The notes under the pieces were generated by a model. It saw nothing but the letters and a program-made list of their open reading frames with translations. It searched no databases and was not told the DNA's origin. Source: an uncultured Alistipes sp. (GTDB lineage Bacteria > Bacteroidota > Bacteroidia > Bacteroidales > Rikenellaceae). Taken from it: a DNA stretch of 64,000 bases. The DNA is taken from assembly GCA_910584485.1 (NCBI GenBank), contig CAJUAV010000003.1, positions 124,001-188,000 on the forward strand. The letters run 5' to 3'. Shown in pieces: positions 43,807 through 52,495 of the stretch; position 1 is the first letter of the stretch, and every line of letters begins with the position of its first letter. The translations under genes and the position numbers were made by a program.

Positions 43807-44924
43807 ATTTCGTGGATTTTACGGTACAGATCGGCCTGCTCGGCGGGGGTGTCGCAGTAGGTGACGACGATCAGCTTCATGCCCGGGCGCCACAGGGCGC
43901 GGACCTTCTCGACGACCACCTCGGCGGGGCCCACGATGCGGGCGTTGAGGACGGCGCCGCTGCCCGCGAAGGCCTCGGCGAACCCTTCGACGGGGTTGGC
44001 GCCCGGGTCGGTGGCGAGCGAGAAGGCGCCGTCGGCCATCCGCAGCCCCTCGATGCGGGCGATTCCCTCCTTCTTGTCGGTCCAGCAGCCGCACGAGTGG
44101 AAGACCGTGCCGCCGAAGCGGTCGCCGACCTTCTTCATGGCGGGGACGGCGACGGGGAAATAGAGGTCGGGCGAGAGCATCGTCACCGTGTCGTCGCTCA
44201 TGCCGAGGCCGTCGAAGGCGCGGGCCGACGAGAAGCCGTGGCCGGGCTTGACCAGCGCGGGGCCGATCAGGCGGCGCTGCGCCTCCGTGAAGTCGGCCAG
44301 CAGGTCGGCCGTGCGCTCCATGGCGGTCGTCATCGCCTCGGGATCGAGGTAGAAATCGAGGTAGAACTGGTTCGAGTCGACGATGTTGCTCAAGGTGTTG
44401 AGGGGCGACTGCACGTCGCAGTAGGACATGGGGAGCTCGCCGCGGGTCGCATCGAGGAAATATTCGGCCATTTCGAGCGTGTGGCGGCCGATGGCCGTCT
44501 CGGCGACGGGACGGAAGGGGGCGGCGACGAGCTCGGCCGTCGAGGCGAACTTGCCGTCCACGGCGGGGGCCAGCCCCGCCTCCCAGCGGTAGTCGAAGCC
44601 GTAGGCCGCGGCGACGGTGCCCAGGCCGTACCACGGCTCGAGGAAATTGGGGACGTCCGCTTCGTAGCGCATGCTCTGCTCGAGGGCGCCCAGCTGCCAC
44701 GCCAGCGAACGGCGCATGTCGCGGCAGTCTTCGGCGAAGACCTCCTTGACGCGCATACGGCGGTAGACCAGCACCCCTTGGCCGGCTTTCCAGAAATCGG
44801 CGCAGCGCTCCTCGAGCGCCGCGGCATAATCGGCGTAACGGGCCCGGTCGAAACGCTCGGGCGCAACGGGCTCGACGCGCGTCGCCTGCGAGTCGGCCAA
44901 TGATGTATCGAAGGTGTCTTTCAT
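43797..44924 (-). CDS. MtaA/UroD-superfamily protein 2 (putative corrinoid-type methyltransferase)
   Basis: A 375-residue (beta/alpha)8 protein of the uroporphyrinogen decarboxylase superfamily. It carries the zinc triad H276-x-C278 (in VFHSCGCW) and C357 (in VVTYCDTP), 79 residues apart, as in MtaA/CmuA-type methylcobamide:thiol methyltransferases. HemE lacks this triad. Its start is well separated from protein 1 by a repeat-filled gap. It overlaps the ExuT-like transporter gene. No corrinoid-binding protein or RamA-like activator is nearby. A methyl-transfer or C1-related catabolic role is an inference; the substrate is unknown. Confidence 0.8.
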   Translation of the reverse strand: MKDTFDTSLADSQATRVEPVAPERFDRARYADYAAALEERCADFWKAGQGVLVYRRMRVKEVFAEDCRDMRRSLAWQLGALEQSMRYEADVPNFLEPWYGLGTVAAAYGFDYRWEAGLAPAVDGKFASTAELVAAPFRPVAETAIGRHTLEMAEYFLDATRGELPMSYCDVQSPLNTLSNIVDSNQFYLDFYLDPEAMTTAMERTADLLADFTEAQRRLIGPALVKPGHGFSSARAFDGLGMSDDTVTMLSPDLYFPVAVPAMKKVGDRFGGTVFHSCGCWTDKKEGIARIEGLRMADGAFSLATDPGANPVEGFAEAFAGSGAVLNARIVGPAEVVVEKVRALWRPGMKLIVVTYCDTPAEQADLYRKIHEICR

Positions 44925-45258
44925 GGTTTTCGGTTGTGGTGTCGGTGCGTGCCGCTTGTTTTCGGTTCGATGGCGCCAAGGGGCTGCGTGCCGCTCGTCG
45001 TCGGTTCGATGGCGCAGCCATCGGCGGGCCGCAGCTTCGCCCCGCGAAGGCCCGCAGCTCGCCTAAAGCTCGTTGCGAGCGCTTCGCAAGCTGCGTCCCG
45101 AACGGGCGGTGCGTTTCGAACGGCAGCCCGCAGCTTCGTCTCGCAAAGGCCCGCAGCTCGTCTGAAGCTCGCTGCGTGCGCTTCGCAAGCTGCGTCCGCG
45201 CCTCGGACGGTGCGTTTCGAACGGCAGCCCGCAACGCCCCCCCCCTGATTTTTAATGC
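44925..45258 (+). repeat. Tandem B-type modules between the two MtaA/UroD-like genes
   Basis: A 334-bp gap inside a probable operon. A B-type module (45008-45101) opens with GATGGC-GCA-GCCATC (45008-45022). A second (about 45109-45195) and a truncated third (about 45209-45240) follow at a 100-bp period, each starting with GTGCGTTTCGAACGGCAGCCC. A C run and an AT-rich tract (about 45247-45282) lead into the last codons of the next gene. Orientation is plus, opposite to the genes. Confidence 0.75.
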
Positions 45259-46317
45259 TTAATTTTTCATTTTTAAATCCTCCGTAATGCGGTAGATCTC
45301 CCGCACCCGCTCGTCGCTGACGTTCGCATCCATGTTCACGCAGCAGATGCCCGTGCGGAGCAGGTCGCCCGAGGCGCGGACGCGGCTTTCGATGATCTCG
45401 CGCAGCTCGGCGGACGAATACCCCTCGATTTCGACGGGATTCAGGCGCAGGCTGAAGAAGGTCTCGGGGAGCGCCGCCCGCAGCGCCGCCACGTCGCCGC
45501 CCCACCCCAGATCGAGGAAGGCGAGGTTCCGAATGCGGGCGAACTGCTCCGCATGGCGGTGCGGGTCGCGGCCGCAGTAGTGGATGCCGTAGGGCCGGTA
45601 GCGTTCGCTCCACGCCAGGTCGATCGGCAGCAGCAGCGCTTCGTAATCCTGCTCCGAAATCATCGTGTGCGAACATTCGGAGTGGATGAAGATCGGCTCG
45701 TCGAAGTGGCGGGCGATGCGGTTGACCGAGATCGAGGTGGTGCCCGTCTCGCTGCGGATGTAGGAGAAGAAGCGCTCGACGACGCGGCCGATCGCCTCGA
45801 AATAGGCCTTCGTCCCCTCGGGGTCGATCATCATGTCCATGAGCACCTCCTCGCCCCGCAGGTCGATCGCCAGGTTGAGGACGCCGCCCCAGTTGATGTC
45901 GCCCGTGACGTAGCCGTAGCGCGCCTTGAGCGCCTCGATGAGGCGTTGCAGCCGCTTGAAGGCCTCCGAACGGAAAGGCGCCTCCTCGTCGATCGCGAGC
46001 TCCTCGCGGTGGGCGCAGATCACCTGCGGCGCCGAGTCGGCCGCGTATTCGATGCGGCAGCCGAGCATTTCGGAGAGCAGGTACCCCGCGGCCAGGTGCA
46101 CGGCCCCGATTTCGGGCCGCTCCTCGGCGTGGTGCCCGCCCAGCCCGCAGTCGCCGAAACGGTCGTGGAGCGTGCGCTCCATGCGTTGTTCGTCGGCCAC
46201 GCGGCGGCGCGGATCGTAAAAGAAATCTTCGTCGAAGGTGATGCCGACGTGCCGGTTCCACCACGAGGGATGGAAGACCACGTCGACGGGCAGCGGCTTG
46301 GAGCAGATGTTTTTCAT
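45259..46317 (-). CDS. MtaA/UroD-superfamily protein 1 (putative corrinoid-type methyltransferase)
   Basis: A 352-residue member of the same superfamily and only distantly similar to protein 2. The zinc triad is again present: H246-x-C248 in GIHYCGRDP and C325 (or adjacent C326) in RTGICCVNMD, spacing 77, equal to that of MtaA. The N-terminus has FHPSWWNRHVGITFDEDFFYDPRRR and the middle has GDINWGGVLNLAIDLRG. It would be the first gene of the operon; no clear TAnnTTTG box was found upstream. The final codons (K-N-stop) lie in an AT-rich tract, as for nadA. Confidence 0.8.
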   Translation of the reverse strand: MKNICSKPLPVDVVFHPSWWNRHVGITFDEDFFYDPRRRVADEQRMERTLHDRFGDCGLGGHHAEERPEIGAVHLAAGYLLSEMLGCRIEYAADSAPQVICAHREELAIDEEAPFRSEAFKRLQRLIEALKARYGYVTGDINWGGVLNLAIDLRGEEVLMDMMIDPEGTKAYFEAIGRVVERFFSYIRSETGTTSISVNRIARHFDEPIFIHSECSHTMISEQDYEALLLPIDLAWSERYRPYGIHYCGRDPHRHAEQFARIRNLAFLDLGWGGDVAALRAALPETFFSLRLNPVEIEGYSSAELREIIESRVRASGDLLRTGICCVNMDANVSDERVREIYRITEDLKMKN

Positions 46318-46533
46318 CGTCTTTTTCGGGTTGTTTTCGGGTTCGGCGCGGCCCCCTCGGCGAAGGGGTCTGCGCAAAGCGACGCCAATTTACGATTTTT
46401 TCGGCAAACGGCCGCGCTTTTTCGGGCGAAATCTCCCGACCGCGGCGGATTTTCCGCCGAAAAAGGGGCGTTTCGTTTTTCCGTTCGGCGAACTTTGCGT
46501 ATTTTTGGCGCCGTAACCAACACGAACGCGCGC
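46318..46533. other. Divergent intergenic region before lnt
   Basis: A 216-bp gap without a gene. It contains a small hairpin CGGCGGA-TTT-TCCGCCG (46443-46459) of unknown meaning and, close to lnt, a promoter. I found no structured module and no convincing minus-strand promoter. Confidence 0.5.
46477..46507 (+). promoter_or_regulatory. Promoter for lnt-folC
   Basis: TATTTTTG (46500-46507) matches TAnnTTTG. Exactly 19 bases upstream is TTTT (46477-46480), one mismatch from TTTG. The GTG start follows 26 bp later. Confidence 0.65.
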
Positions 46534-48126
46534 GTGTCTTCGATCAAACATCCCTACCTTTGGCTGCTCCTCTCGGCCGCCCTCCTCTCGGCGGGCTGGC
46601 TCGGCCTGACGGGGCTCGCGCTGCCCGCGGCTTTCGTGCCGCTGCTGGCGATGAGCGCCGCCGAGGAGCCGACGCGCCGCGGCTGGTGGCGGATGTGCGG
46701 CCGCGCCGCCCTCTGCTTCCTGCTCTGGAACGCCGCTACCGTCTGGTGGATCTGGTACGCCACCCCCGTGGGACCGATCGCCGCCGCGCTCGTCTCGACC
46801 GCCCTCTCCCTCTTCGCCTTCATGCTCTTCCACACGGTCTCGAAGATCGCCCCCAAGCCGCTGGCCTATACGACCCTCGTTTCGGCCTGGATCGCCGCCG
46901 AATACTGGTACACCGCAGGCGAGGTGTCGTGGCCCTGGCTCGTGCTGGGCAACGGTTTCTCGCACGATGTGTGGGCCGTGCAGTGGTACGAGTGGACGGG
47001 CGTCTTCGGAGGTTCGCTCTGGGTGCTGGCGACGGCGCTGCTGCTCTACGAGGCGCTGGCGAATCCCTCGCGCCGCCGCACGCTGCGCGCCGCCGCCGCC
47101 TACCTGCTGCCGATGGCCCTTTCGCTCGTGCTGGGCGCCCGCTGCCGCCGCAGCGACGACGGGGAGCGGGTCCGCATCAGCATCCTCCAGCCGAACGTCG
47201 ACTGCTACGACAAGTTCCACGGCGACGAGCGCGCCCAAATCCGCAACCTCTTCGACCTGTTAGGCGAGGTTCCCGCCGACGTCGATTTCATCCTGCTGCC
47301 CGAAACGGCCCTTCCGGGCCGCTGGTGGGAGCCCACGCTCGCGGAGCACCCCGACGGAACGACCCTCGCGCCCCTCTGGCGGCAGCTGGCCGACACGCTG
47401 CGGGCGCACCACCCGCAGGCGATGCTGCTGACGGGGGCCAACACCTGGCGCCTCTACCCGACGCCGAAGGGCTCGGCCACGGCGCGCCCCTACGGGCCCC
47501 TGCAAAGCGTCGACATCTACAACACGGCAGTTGGCATCGACGCGGCGGGCCGCACGCGGCTCCACCACAAGGGCCGTCTGGTGATCGGCGTCGAGACCAC
47601 CCCGACGTGGATCTTCGACCTGATCGATTTCCTGACGATCGACCTCGGGGGCGTGGCGGGGCAGCTCGGCTTCGGCACGCACGGCGCGGCCTTCGAACAC
47701 GAGGGCGTCGCGATCGCCCCCGCGATCTGCTACGAGGGGCTCTACGGCGACTTTTTCGGCGACCACGTGCGCCGCGGCGCCGCGGTGACGGCGATCCTCT
47801 CGAACGACGGTTGGTGGGGCGACACCCCCGGATACCGCCATCTCTTCACGATTTCGCGGCTGCGCGCCGTCGAACACCGCCGCGCCCTCGCGCGCTCGGC
47901 CAACACGGGCCGCTCGGGCTTCATTTCGCCCTGCGGCGCCGTTTCGCAGACGCTCGGCTGGAACCGCCGCGGGGTCCTCACGGAGGAGGTCGCCGTGCGC
48001 CGCGAGCTGACCTTCTACACCCGTTACGGCGACTACCTCGGCCGCATGGCCGAGTGCGTGCTGCTCCTCTCGGTGCTCTACTGCGTCGCCTACCGCGTCA
48101 AACGACGCAACTACCTCGTGCCATAA
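46534..48126 (+). CDS. lnt: Apolipoprotein N-acyltransferase
   Basis: A 530-residue integral membrane enzyme that adds the third acyl chain to lipoproteins. Several N-terminal membrane helices (about 1-190) precede a nitrilase-fold periplasmic domain. The Glu-Lys-Cys triad is visible: Glu in LLPETALPG, Lys in HHKGRLVIGVE, Cys in ICYEGLYG. The C-terminal helix is LLLSVLYCVAYRV. GTG 46534 is the only start compatible with the promoter and the first helix; no ATG is available. It is followed 15 bases later by folC. Confidence 0.93.
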   Translation: MSSIKHPYLWLLLSAALLSAGWLGLTGLALPAAFVPLLAMSAAEEPTRRGWWRMCGRAALCFLLWNAATVWWIWYATPVGPIAAALVSTALSLFAFMLFHTVSKIAPKPLAYTTLVSAWIAAEYWYTAGEVSWPWLVLGNGFSHDVWAVQWYEWTGVFGGSLWVLATALLLYEALANPSRRRTLRAAAAYLLPMALSLVLGARCRRSDDGERVRISILQPNVDCYDKFHGDERAQIRNLFDLLGEVPADVDFILLPETALPGRWWEPTLAEHPDGTTLAPLWRQLADTLRAHHPQAMLLTGANTWRLYPTPKGSATARPYGPLQSVDIYNTAVGIDAAGRTRLHHKGRLVIGVETTPTWIFDLIDFLTIDLGGVAGQLGFGTHGAAFEHEGVAIAPAICYEGLYGDFFGDHVRRGAAVTAILSNDGWWGDTPGYRHLFTISRLRAVEHRRALARSANTGRSGFISPCGAVSQTLGWNRRGVLTEEVAVRRELTFYTRYGDYLGRMAECVLLLSVLYCVAYRVKRRNYLVP

Positions 48127-48141
48127 ATCCCGTACCGCAAT

Positions 48142-49428
48142 ATGAACTACGCTCAAACGCTCGATTTTCTCTTCACCGCGCTTCCCTCGTTCGAGGAGAA
48201 GGGGGCTTCGGCCTACAAGCCGGGGCTGGAGCGCATCGGCGAATTTTGCCGTGCGCTGGGCAACCCGCAGCGCAATTTCTTCACGATCCACGTCGCCGGA
48301 ACCAACGGCAAGGGCTCCGTGTCGCACATGCTGGCCTCGATCCTGCAACAGGCGGGCTACCGCACGGGGCTCTTCACCTCGCCCCACCTCCAGGATTTCC
48401 GCGAGCGCATCCGCGTCGACGGCGAGATGATCCCGAAGCAGAAGGTGGTCAATTTCGTCGACAAGCACCACGACAAGATGGTCGATCTGAAGCTCTCGTT
48501 CTTCGAGATGACGGCGGCCCTCGCCTTCGACTATTTCGCGCAGAGCGACGTCGAGGTGGCGGTGATCGAGACGGGGCTCGGCGGGCGGCTCGATGCGACG
48601 AACGTCATCGTGCCGATCGTGAGCATCATCACCAACATCGGGCTCGACCACACCGCCCTGCTGGGCGATACGCCGCAGAAGATCGCGGCCGAGAAGGGCG
48701 GCATCATCAAGAAGAGCATTCCGCTCATCATCGGCGAGGCGGACGACCGCTACAACGAGGTGTTGGAGCAGATCGCGGCGGCGAACCGTTCGCGCGTGAT
48801 CTATGCCGAGCGGGAGTTCGGCTGCGAGGCGCTCGACGCGGAGGCGGGTTCGCGCTACCTGCTGGAGCGCATGCGCGACGGACACCGCTACGAGGTGGCC
48901 CCCGATCTGGCGGGCATCTACCAGCGCAAGAACCTCGTGACGGTGGCCGCGGCGACCGATTTCCTGCACGAGAGCACGCCGCTGACCATTTCGCGCCGCG
49001 CCTTCGTCGAGGGGCTCCGCACGGCGGCGGCGATCACCTCGCTGCGCGGCCGCTGGCAGCAGCTGGGCGAACGCCCCCTGACGATCTGCGACACGGGTCA
49101 CAACCCCCACGGCATCCGCTACGTCGCCGAGCAGCTCGCCGCGACGCCCTACCGCGCGCTCTACTGCGTCGTGGGCTTCGTCCGCGACAAGGACCTGGCG
49201 CACATCCTGCCGCTGCTGCCCAAGGAGGCGCACTATATCTTCACCGCCGCCCGCACCGAGCGGGCCATCCCCGCCGACTGCCTCTGCGCCAAGGCGGCGA
49301 TCTACGGCCTGCGGGGCGAAGCGGTCGCCGGCGTGGAGGCCGCCGTGGCCCGCGCGAAGGAGCTGGCGGGGCCCGAGGATCTGATCTTCATCGGCGGCAG
49401 CACCTATGTCGTTGCCGAGGCCCTCTGA
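48142..49428 (+). CDS. folC: Bifunctional folylpolyglutamate/dihydrofolate synthase
   Basis: A 428-residue Mur-ligase-family enzyme that adds glutamates to folates. The P-loop HVAGTNGKGSVSHMLASIL, then GLFTSPHLQDFRERI, ETGLGGRLDATNV and NIGLDHTALLGDT match the family. The glutamate-ligase C-domain has GRWQQLGERP and DTGHNPHG. It is co-transcribed with lnt and overlaps the AlkD-like gene by 23 bases. Confidence 0.96.
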   Translation: MNYAQTLDFLFTALPSFEEKGASAYKPGLERIGEFCRALGNPQRNFFTIHVAGTNGKGSVSHMLASILQQAGYRTGLFTSPHLQDFRERIRVDGEMIPKQKVVNFVDKHHDKMVDLKLSFFEMTAALAFDYFAQSDVEVAVIETGLGGRLDATNVIVPIVSIITNIGLDHTALLGDTPQKIAAEKGGIIKKSIPLIIGEADDRYNEVLEQIAAANRSRVIYAEREFGCEALDAEAGSRYLLERMRDGHRYEVAPDLAGIYQRKNLVTVAAATDFLHESTPLTISRRAFVEGLRTAAAITSLRGRWQQLGERPLTICDTGHNPHGIRYVAEQLAATPYRALYCVVGFVRDKDLAHILPLLPKEAHYIFTAARTERAIPADCLCAKAAIYGLRGEAVAGVEAAVARAKELAGPEDLIFIGGSTYVVAEAL

Positions 49429-50455
49429 TCGGGGCGGAGCGTTGCGGCGGACGATCGAGGCACGCCCCGAAGCGGCGGGCGGGGCGGCTGCCGCGTGCGG
49501 CGTTCCTACCGATGGGGATGTTTCCGTTGACGCTTTGGCCACCGTTGTTGCACCCGCTGCCGTTGGTCTGTCCGCTGCCAGTCCCGCATCCCCTGCCGTC
49601 CTCCTCCCCGCGGAGACGGCTGTGCCGCATACGGCCGCAGCTCCCGCAGCTCCCGCGGCCCCGCGCCGCAAAGGGGCGCGCTCCTTTCGGACGATTCCGC
49701 CCGAGGTGCGCGAAGGGCTCGACCGCGGCGAGATCGAATCGGCCTCGCTGGCCGAATTTCTGGCCGTCGACCGCCTGCGGCTGTTCGAACGGGTGCTGAC
49801 CGCCTGCGGCCGCGCCGCGTGGTTCCCCGCCGTCGCCGCCCGCACGGCGGCCCTGCGCAAACCCTCCTTCAAGACGATCCACGAAGCCGTTGCGGCGGCG
49901 CTCGCCGAACGCATTGCCGCCGCAGGCGATGCGGCGGTCCTTTCGTTTCTGGCAAGCCATCCCTCCGACACGGTCCGCAGCGTCGCCGCCTGCGTGACGG
50001 CGCGGATCGCACCGCCTGCGATCGGGGCGCAGCTCGCCGCGATCCGTCCCTTCGCCGCCGACCGCCATTTCAATGTCCGCGAATGCGCCTGGAGCGGCGT
50101 GCGCGAGGCAATCATCCGCGAGCTGCCCGAGGCGCTGGCGCTGCTGGCCCGCTGGGCCGCGGATCCCGATGCGAACATCCGCCGCTTCGCCTCCGAGGCG
50201 ACCCGTCCGCGGGGTGTCTGGTGCCTCCACATCGAGGCGCTCAAGGCGCACCCCGAAGCGGCGCTGCCGCTGCTGGAGCCGCTGCGCAGCGATCCGTCGC
50301 CCTATGTGCGGGCGAGTGTCGGCAACTGGCTCAACGACGCCTCCAAGAGCCGTCCCGCCTTCGTGCGGGCGCTCTGCGACCGCTGGCTGCGCGAAAGCGA
50401 TACGGCGGAGACCCGTCGGATCGTCCGCCGCGCCCTGCGCACGATCGGAAAATAG
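49406..50455 (+). CDS. AlkD-like DNA alkylation repair/HEAT-repeat protein
   Basis: A protein of up to 349 residues whose core (about 90-349) is an alpha-helical HEAT array of the DNA-alkylation-repair type: VRSVAACVTARIA, HFNVRECAWSGVREAI, ALLARWAADPDANIRRFASEATRPRG, YVRASVGNWLNDASKSRP. The first 85 residues are Ala/Pro-rich and of low complexity, so the true start is uncertain. ATG 49406 overlaps folC by 23 bases, but a GTG or TTG further in is possible. Base-excision activity cannot be read from the sequence. Confidence 0.78.
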   Translation: MSLPRPSDRGGALRRTIEARPEAAGGAAAACGVPTDGDVSVDALATVVAPAAVGLSAASPASPAVLLPAETAVPHTAAAPAAPAAPRRKGARSFRTIPPEVREGLDRGEIESASLAEFLAVDRLRLFERVLTACGRAAWFPAVAARTAALRKPSFKTIHEAVAAALAERIAAAGDAAVLSFLASHPSDTVRSVAACVTARIAPPAIGAQLAAIRPFAADRHFNVRECAWSGVREAIIRELPEALALLARWAADPDANIRRFASEATRPRGVWCLHIEALKAHPEAALPLLEPLRSDPSPYVRASVGNWLNDASKSRPAFVRALCDRWLRESDTAETRRIVRRALRTIGK

Positions 50456-50480
50456 GCGTGCGCCCATCCCCTTAAAATGC

Positions 50481-50508
50481 CGCGGAGCCCCTTGCGAGGG
50501 GCTCCGCG
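50481..50508. terminator. Bidirectional hairpin between AlkD-like gene and PPTase
   Basis: A 12-bp perfect stem with a TGCG loop (50481-50492 with 50497-50508) between convergent stops. Flanking T runs are short, so termination strength is uncertain. Confidence 0.75.
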
Positions 50509-50517
50509 ACGTCTTGT

Positions 50518-51132
50518 TCAGAGGAGGCAGACGACGATGTGGTCGTCGAAACGGCAGACCGTCAGCCGCAGCGGCGGCGCCGTGCCGATGCGGCCCGTCA
50601 GCGAGCCGATCGATCCCGCGGGGGCGGCAGCCGTCGCCCCTTCGACGACGAAGGGAAGGTCGGCGGAGCCGCCGACCGCTTCGATACGCCCCTGCCCGAT
50701 GTGTTGCAGGCGGCCGTGCGCATATTTGTAGAGGGCCTCCTTGGCGCAGCAGGCGACGACGGGATAGAGCGGATCGGTCGAGAGGAGTCGTTCGGCGGGG
50801 GTGAGGATGCGGCGGCCGACGGCCTTGAGGTCGCGGTCCGCCCGTTCGATGTCGACGGCGCAGGGGGTGTCGGCGAGCAGCACCGCCAGTCGGTCCTGCG
50901 TGTGGGCCACGGAGATCCGCTCGGGGCGTCCGACGAGGCAGGGGGCTCCGCAGGCGTCGTAGCCGAAGCGCAGGTCGCTGCCGAGGCGGGCCCGTACCAG
51001 TGCGCGCCACCCGAGCCATTCGCGGCGGCGTCCGACGGAGAAATCCGCGGCCGCCGCGCGCTCTTCGGGGGTGGCGCTCCGCCACGCCTCCTCGTCGGTC
51101 GGGAGGGGTGCCAGGAGCAGCCGCGGCGTCAT
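50518..51132 (-). CDS. 4'-phosphopantetheinyl transferase
   Basis: A 204-residue Sfp-type transferase that activates carrier proteins with the coenzyme A arm. Motifs are RISVAHTQD (His), AVDIERADR (Mg-binding Asp and Glu) and CCAKEALYKYAHG (catalytic Glu/Lys). It starts inside the gldE stop (four-base overlap 51129-51132). The target carrier (ACP or secondary) is not shown by context. Confidence 0.92.
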   Translation of the reverse strand: MTPRLLLAPLPTDEEAWRSATPEERAAAADFSVGRRREWLGWRALVRARLGSDLRFGYDACGAPCLVGRPERISVAHTQDRLAVLLADTPCAVDIERADRDLKAVGRRILTPAERLLSTDPLYPVVACCAKEALYKYAHGRLQHIGQGRIEAVGGSADLPFVVEGATAAAPAGSIGSLTGRIGTAPPLRLTVCRFDDHIVVCLL

Positions 51133-52430
51133 GAGAGGACCTCCACCTTGATTTTGTCGATTCGGTGCGCCTCCATTTCGGCCACCGTGAAGCGGATGTC
51201 GTGGGCCGTGAAGGTGTCGCCCTTGCGCGGGAAATCGCGTTTGAGTTCGAGCATGAGCCCCGCCAGCGTCTCCGCCTCGCCGCGCACGTCGGCGAAGAGC
51301 TCTTCGTCGAGCTCCAGGATGCGTTCGAAATCGACGATGTGGGCCTTGCCCTCGAAGAGGTAGCTTTTGGGCCCGAGCGTCGTGTAGAGCTTCTCCACGC
51401 TGTCGCTCTCGTCCGAAATTTCGCCCACGATCTCCTCGATGATGTCTTCGAGCGAAATGAGGCCGAGCGTCGAGCCGTATTCGTCGACGACGATCGCCAT
51501 GTGGATCTTGTTCGACTGGAAATCGGCCAGCAGGTCGTTGATCTTCTTGTGCTCGGGGATGAAGTAGGGTTTGCGGATCAGCTGCTGCCATCCGAACTCG
51601 TTGCCGCGGTTGATGTAGGGCATGAGGTCCTTGACGTAGAGCGTGCCGCGGATGTTGTCCATGTCGTTGTCGTAGACGGGGATGCGCGAGAAGCCCGACT
51701 CGATGATGAGGCGTTTGAGCGTCTCGTAGTCGGCCGTCAGCTCGATGGCCGTCATGTCGACGCGCGGCTTCATGATCTCCTGCGCCTCGGTGTTGACGAA
51801 GTTGACGATGCCCGAGAGCATCACGTGCTCCTCGCGGTTTTCGGTGCGGGTCATGTCGACGGCGTCGGCCAGCTCGTCGAGCGAGATTTCGTTGCGGCGC
51901 GAGGCGCGTTCGCTGATCGAGTTGCCCGCGCGGACCAGCAGCCGCGAGAGGGGGCGGAAGAGGGTGCGCAGCACGAGCAGCGGCCGTGCGGCGAAGCGCG
52001 CCGTGCCGATGGGCGACGACTGGGCGAAGACCTTCGGCAGCACCTCGCCGAAGAGCAGCAGCAGGAAGGTGACGAAGACCGTCTTGACCAGAAAGTCGAA
52101 GCGGTGGAAGGTGAAGAGCGAATCGATGATCGTCGCTGTGAGGATCGTGATGCAGATGTTGACCAGGTTGTTGACCACGAGGATGGTCGCCAGCAGCAGG
52201 TCGACGTCGGCGAGCAGGCGCAGCACGGCGGCCGACGAGGCGGTGTCGGAGTCCTTCAGGGCACGGATGTCGTGGTGCGAGAGGGAGAAAAACGAGGTCT
52301 CGGAGCCCGATACGAGGGCCGAGACGCCGAGCAGGAGGATCGTTGCGGCAAGGAGCCAGAGGACGTGGGGCGAGAGCCCCTCGAAGACGATCCACGTGAG
52401 GTTTTCGGCAGTTGCGGGTTCGATGTTCAT
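51129..52430 (-). CDS. gldE: Gliding-motility-type GldE/CorC-HlyC family membrane protein
   Basis: A 433-residue protein: three to four N-terminal membrane helices (CNNM/DUF21, about 20-190), a CBS pair (about 210-330, with FSRIPVYDNDMDNIRGTLYVKDL and MAIVVDEYGSTLGLISLEDIIEEIVGEI) and a CorC_HlyC C-terminal domain. GldE is the Bacteroidota member. Non-gliding species such as gut Bacteroidales keep it, where it may act in ion homeostasis or envelope assembly. It lies 65 bp downstream of ftsZ. Confidence 0.87.
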   Translation of the reverse strand: MNIEPATAENLTWIVFEGLSPHVLWLLAATILLLGVSALVSGSETSFFSLSHHDIRALKDSDTASSAAVLRLLADVDLLLATILVVNNLVNICITILTATIIDSLFTFHRFDFLVKTVFVTFLLLLFGEVLPKVFAQSSPIGTARFAARPLLVLRTLFRPLSRLLVRAGNSISERASRRNEISLDELADAVDMTRTENREEHVMLSGIVNFVNTEAQEIMKPRVDMTAIELTADYETLKRLIIESGFSRIPVYDNDMDNIRGTLYVKDLMPYINRGNEFGWQQLIRKPYFIPEHKKINDLLADFQSNKIHMAIVVDEYGSTLGLISLEDIIEEIVGEISDESDSVEKLYTTLGPKSYLFEGKAHIVDFERILELDEELFADVRGEAETLAGLMLELKRDFPRKGDTFTAHDIRFTVAEMEAHRIDKIKVEVLS

Positions 52431-52495
52431 CGGCGCGAAGGGGGCTTGTCCGTGGTTATCGGTGGCGGATCATGCGGTTGCGTAAGGGGCGGACC

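Noticed and set aside
43797..46317. Uroporphyrinogen decarboxylase (hemE) genes
   Set aside because: Both proteins carry the His-x-Cys...Cys triad of MtaA-type methyltransferases, no haem genes are nearby, and they sit with transporters.
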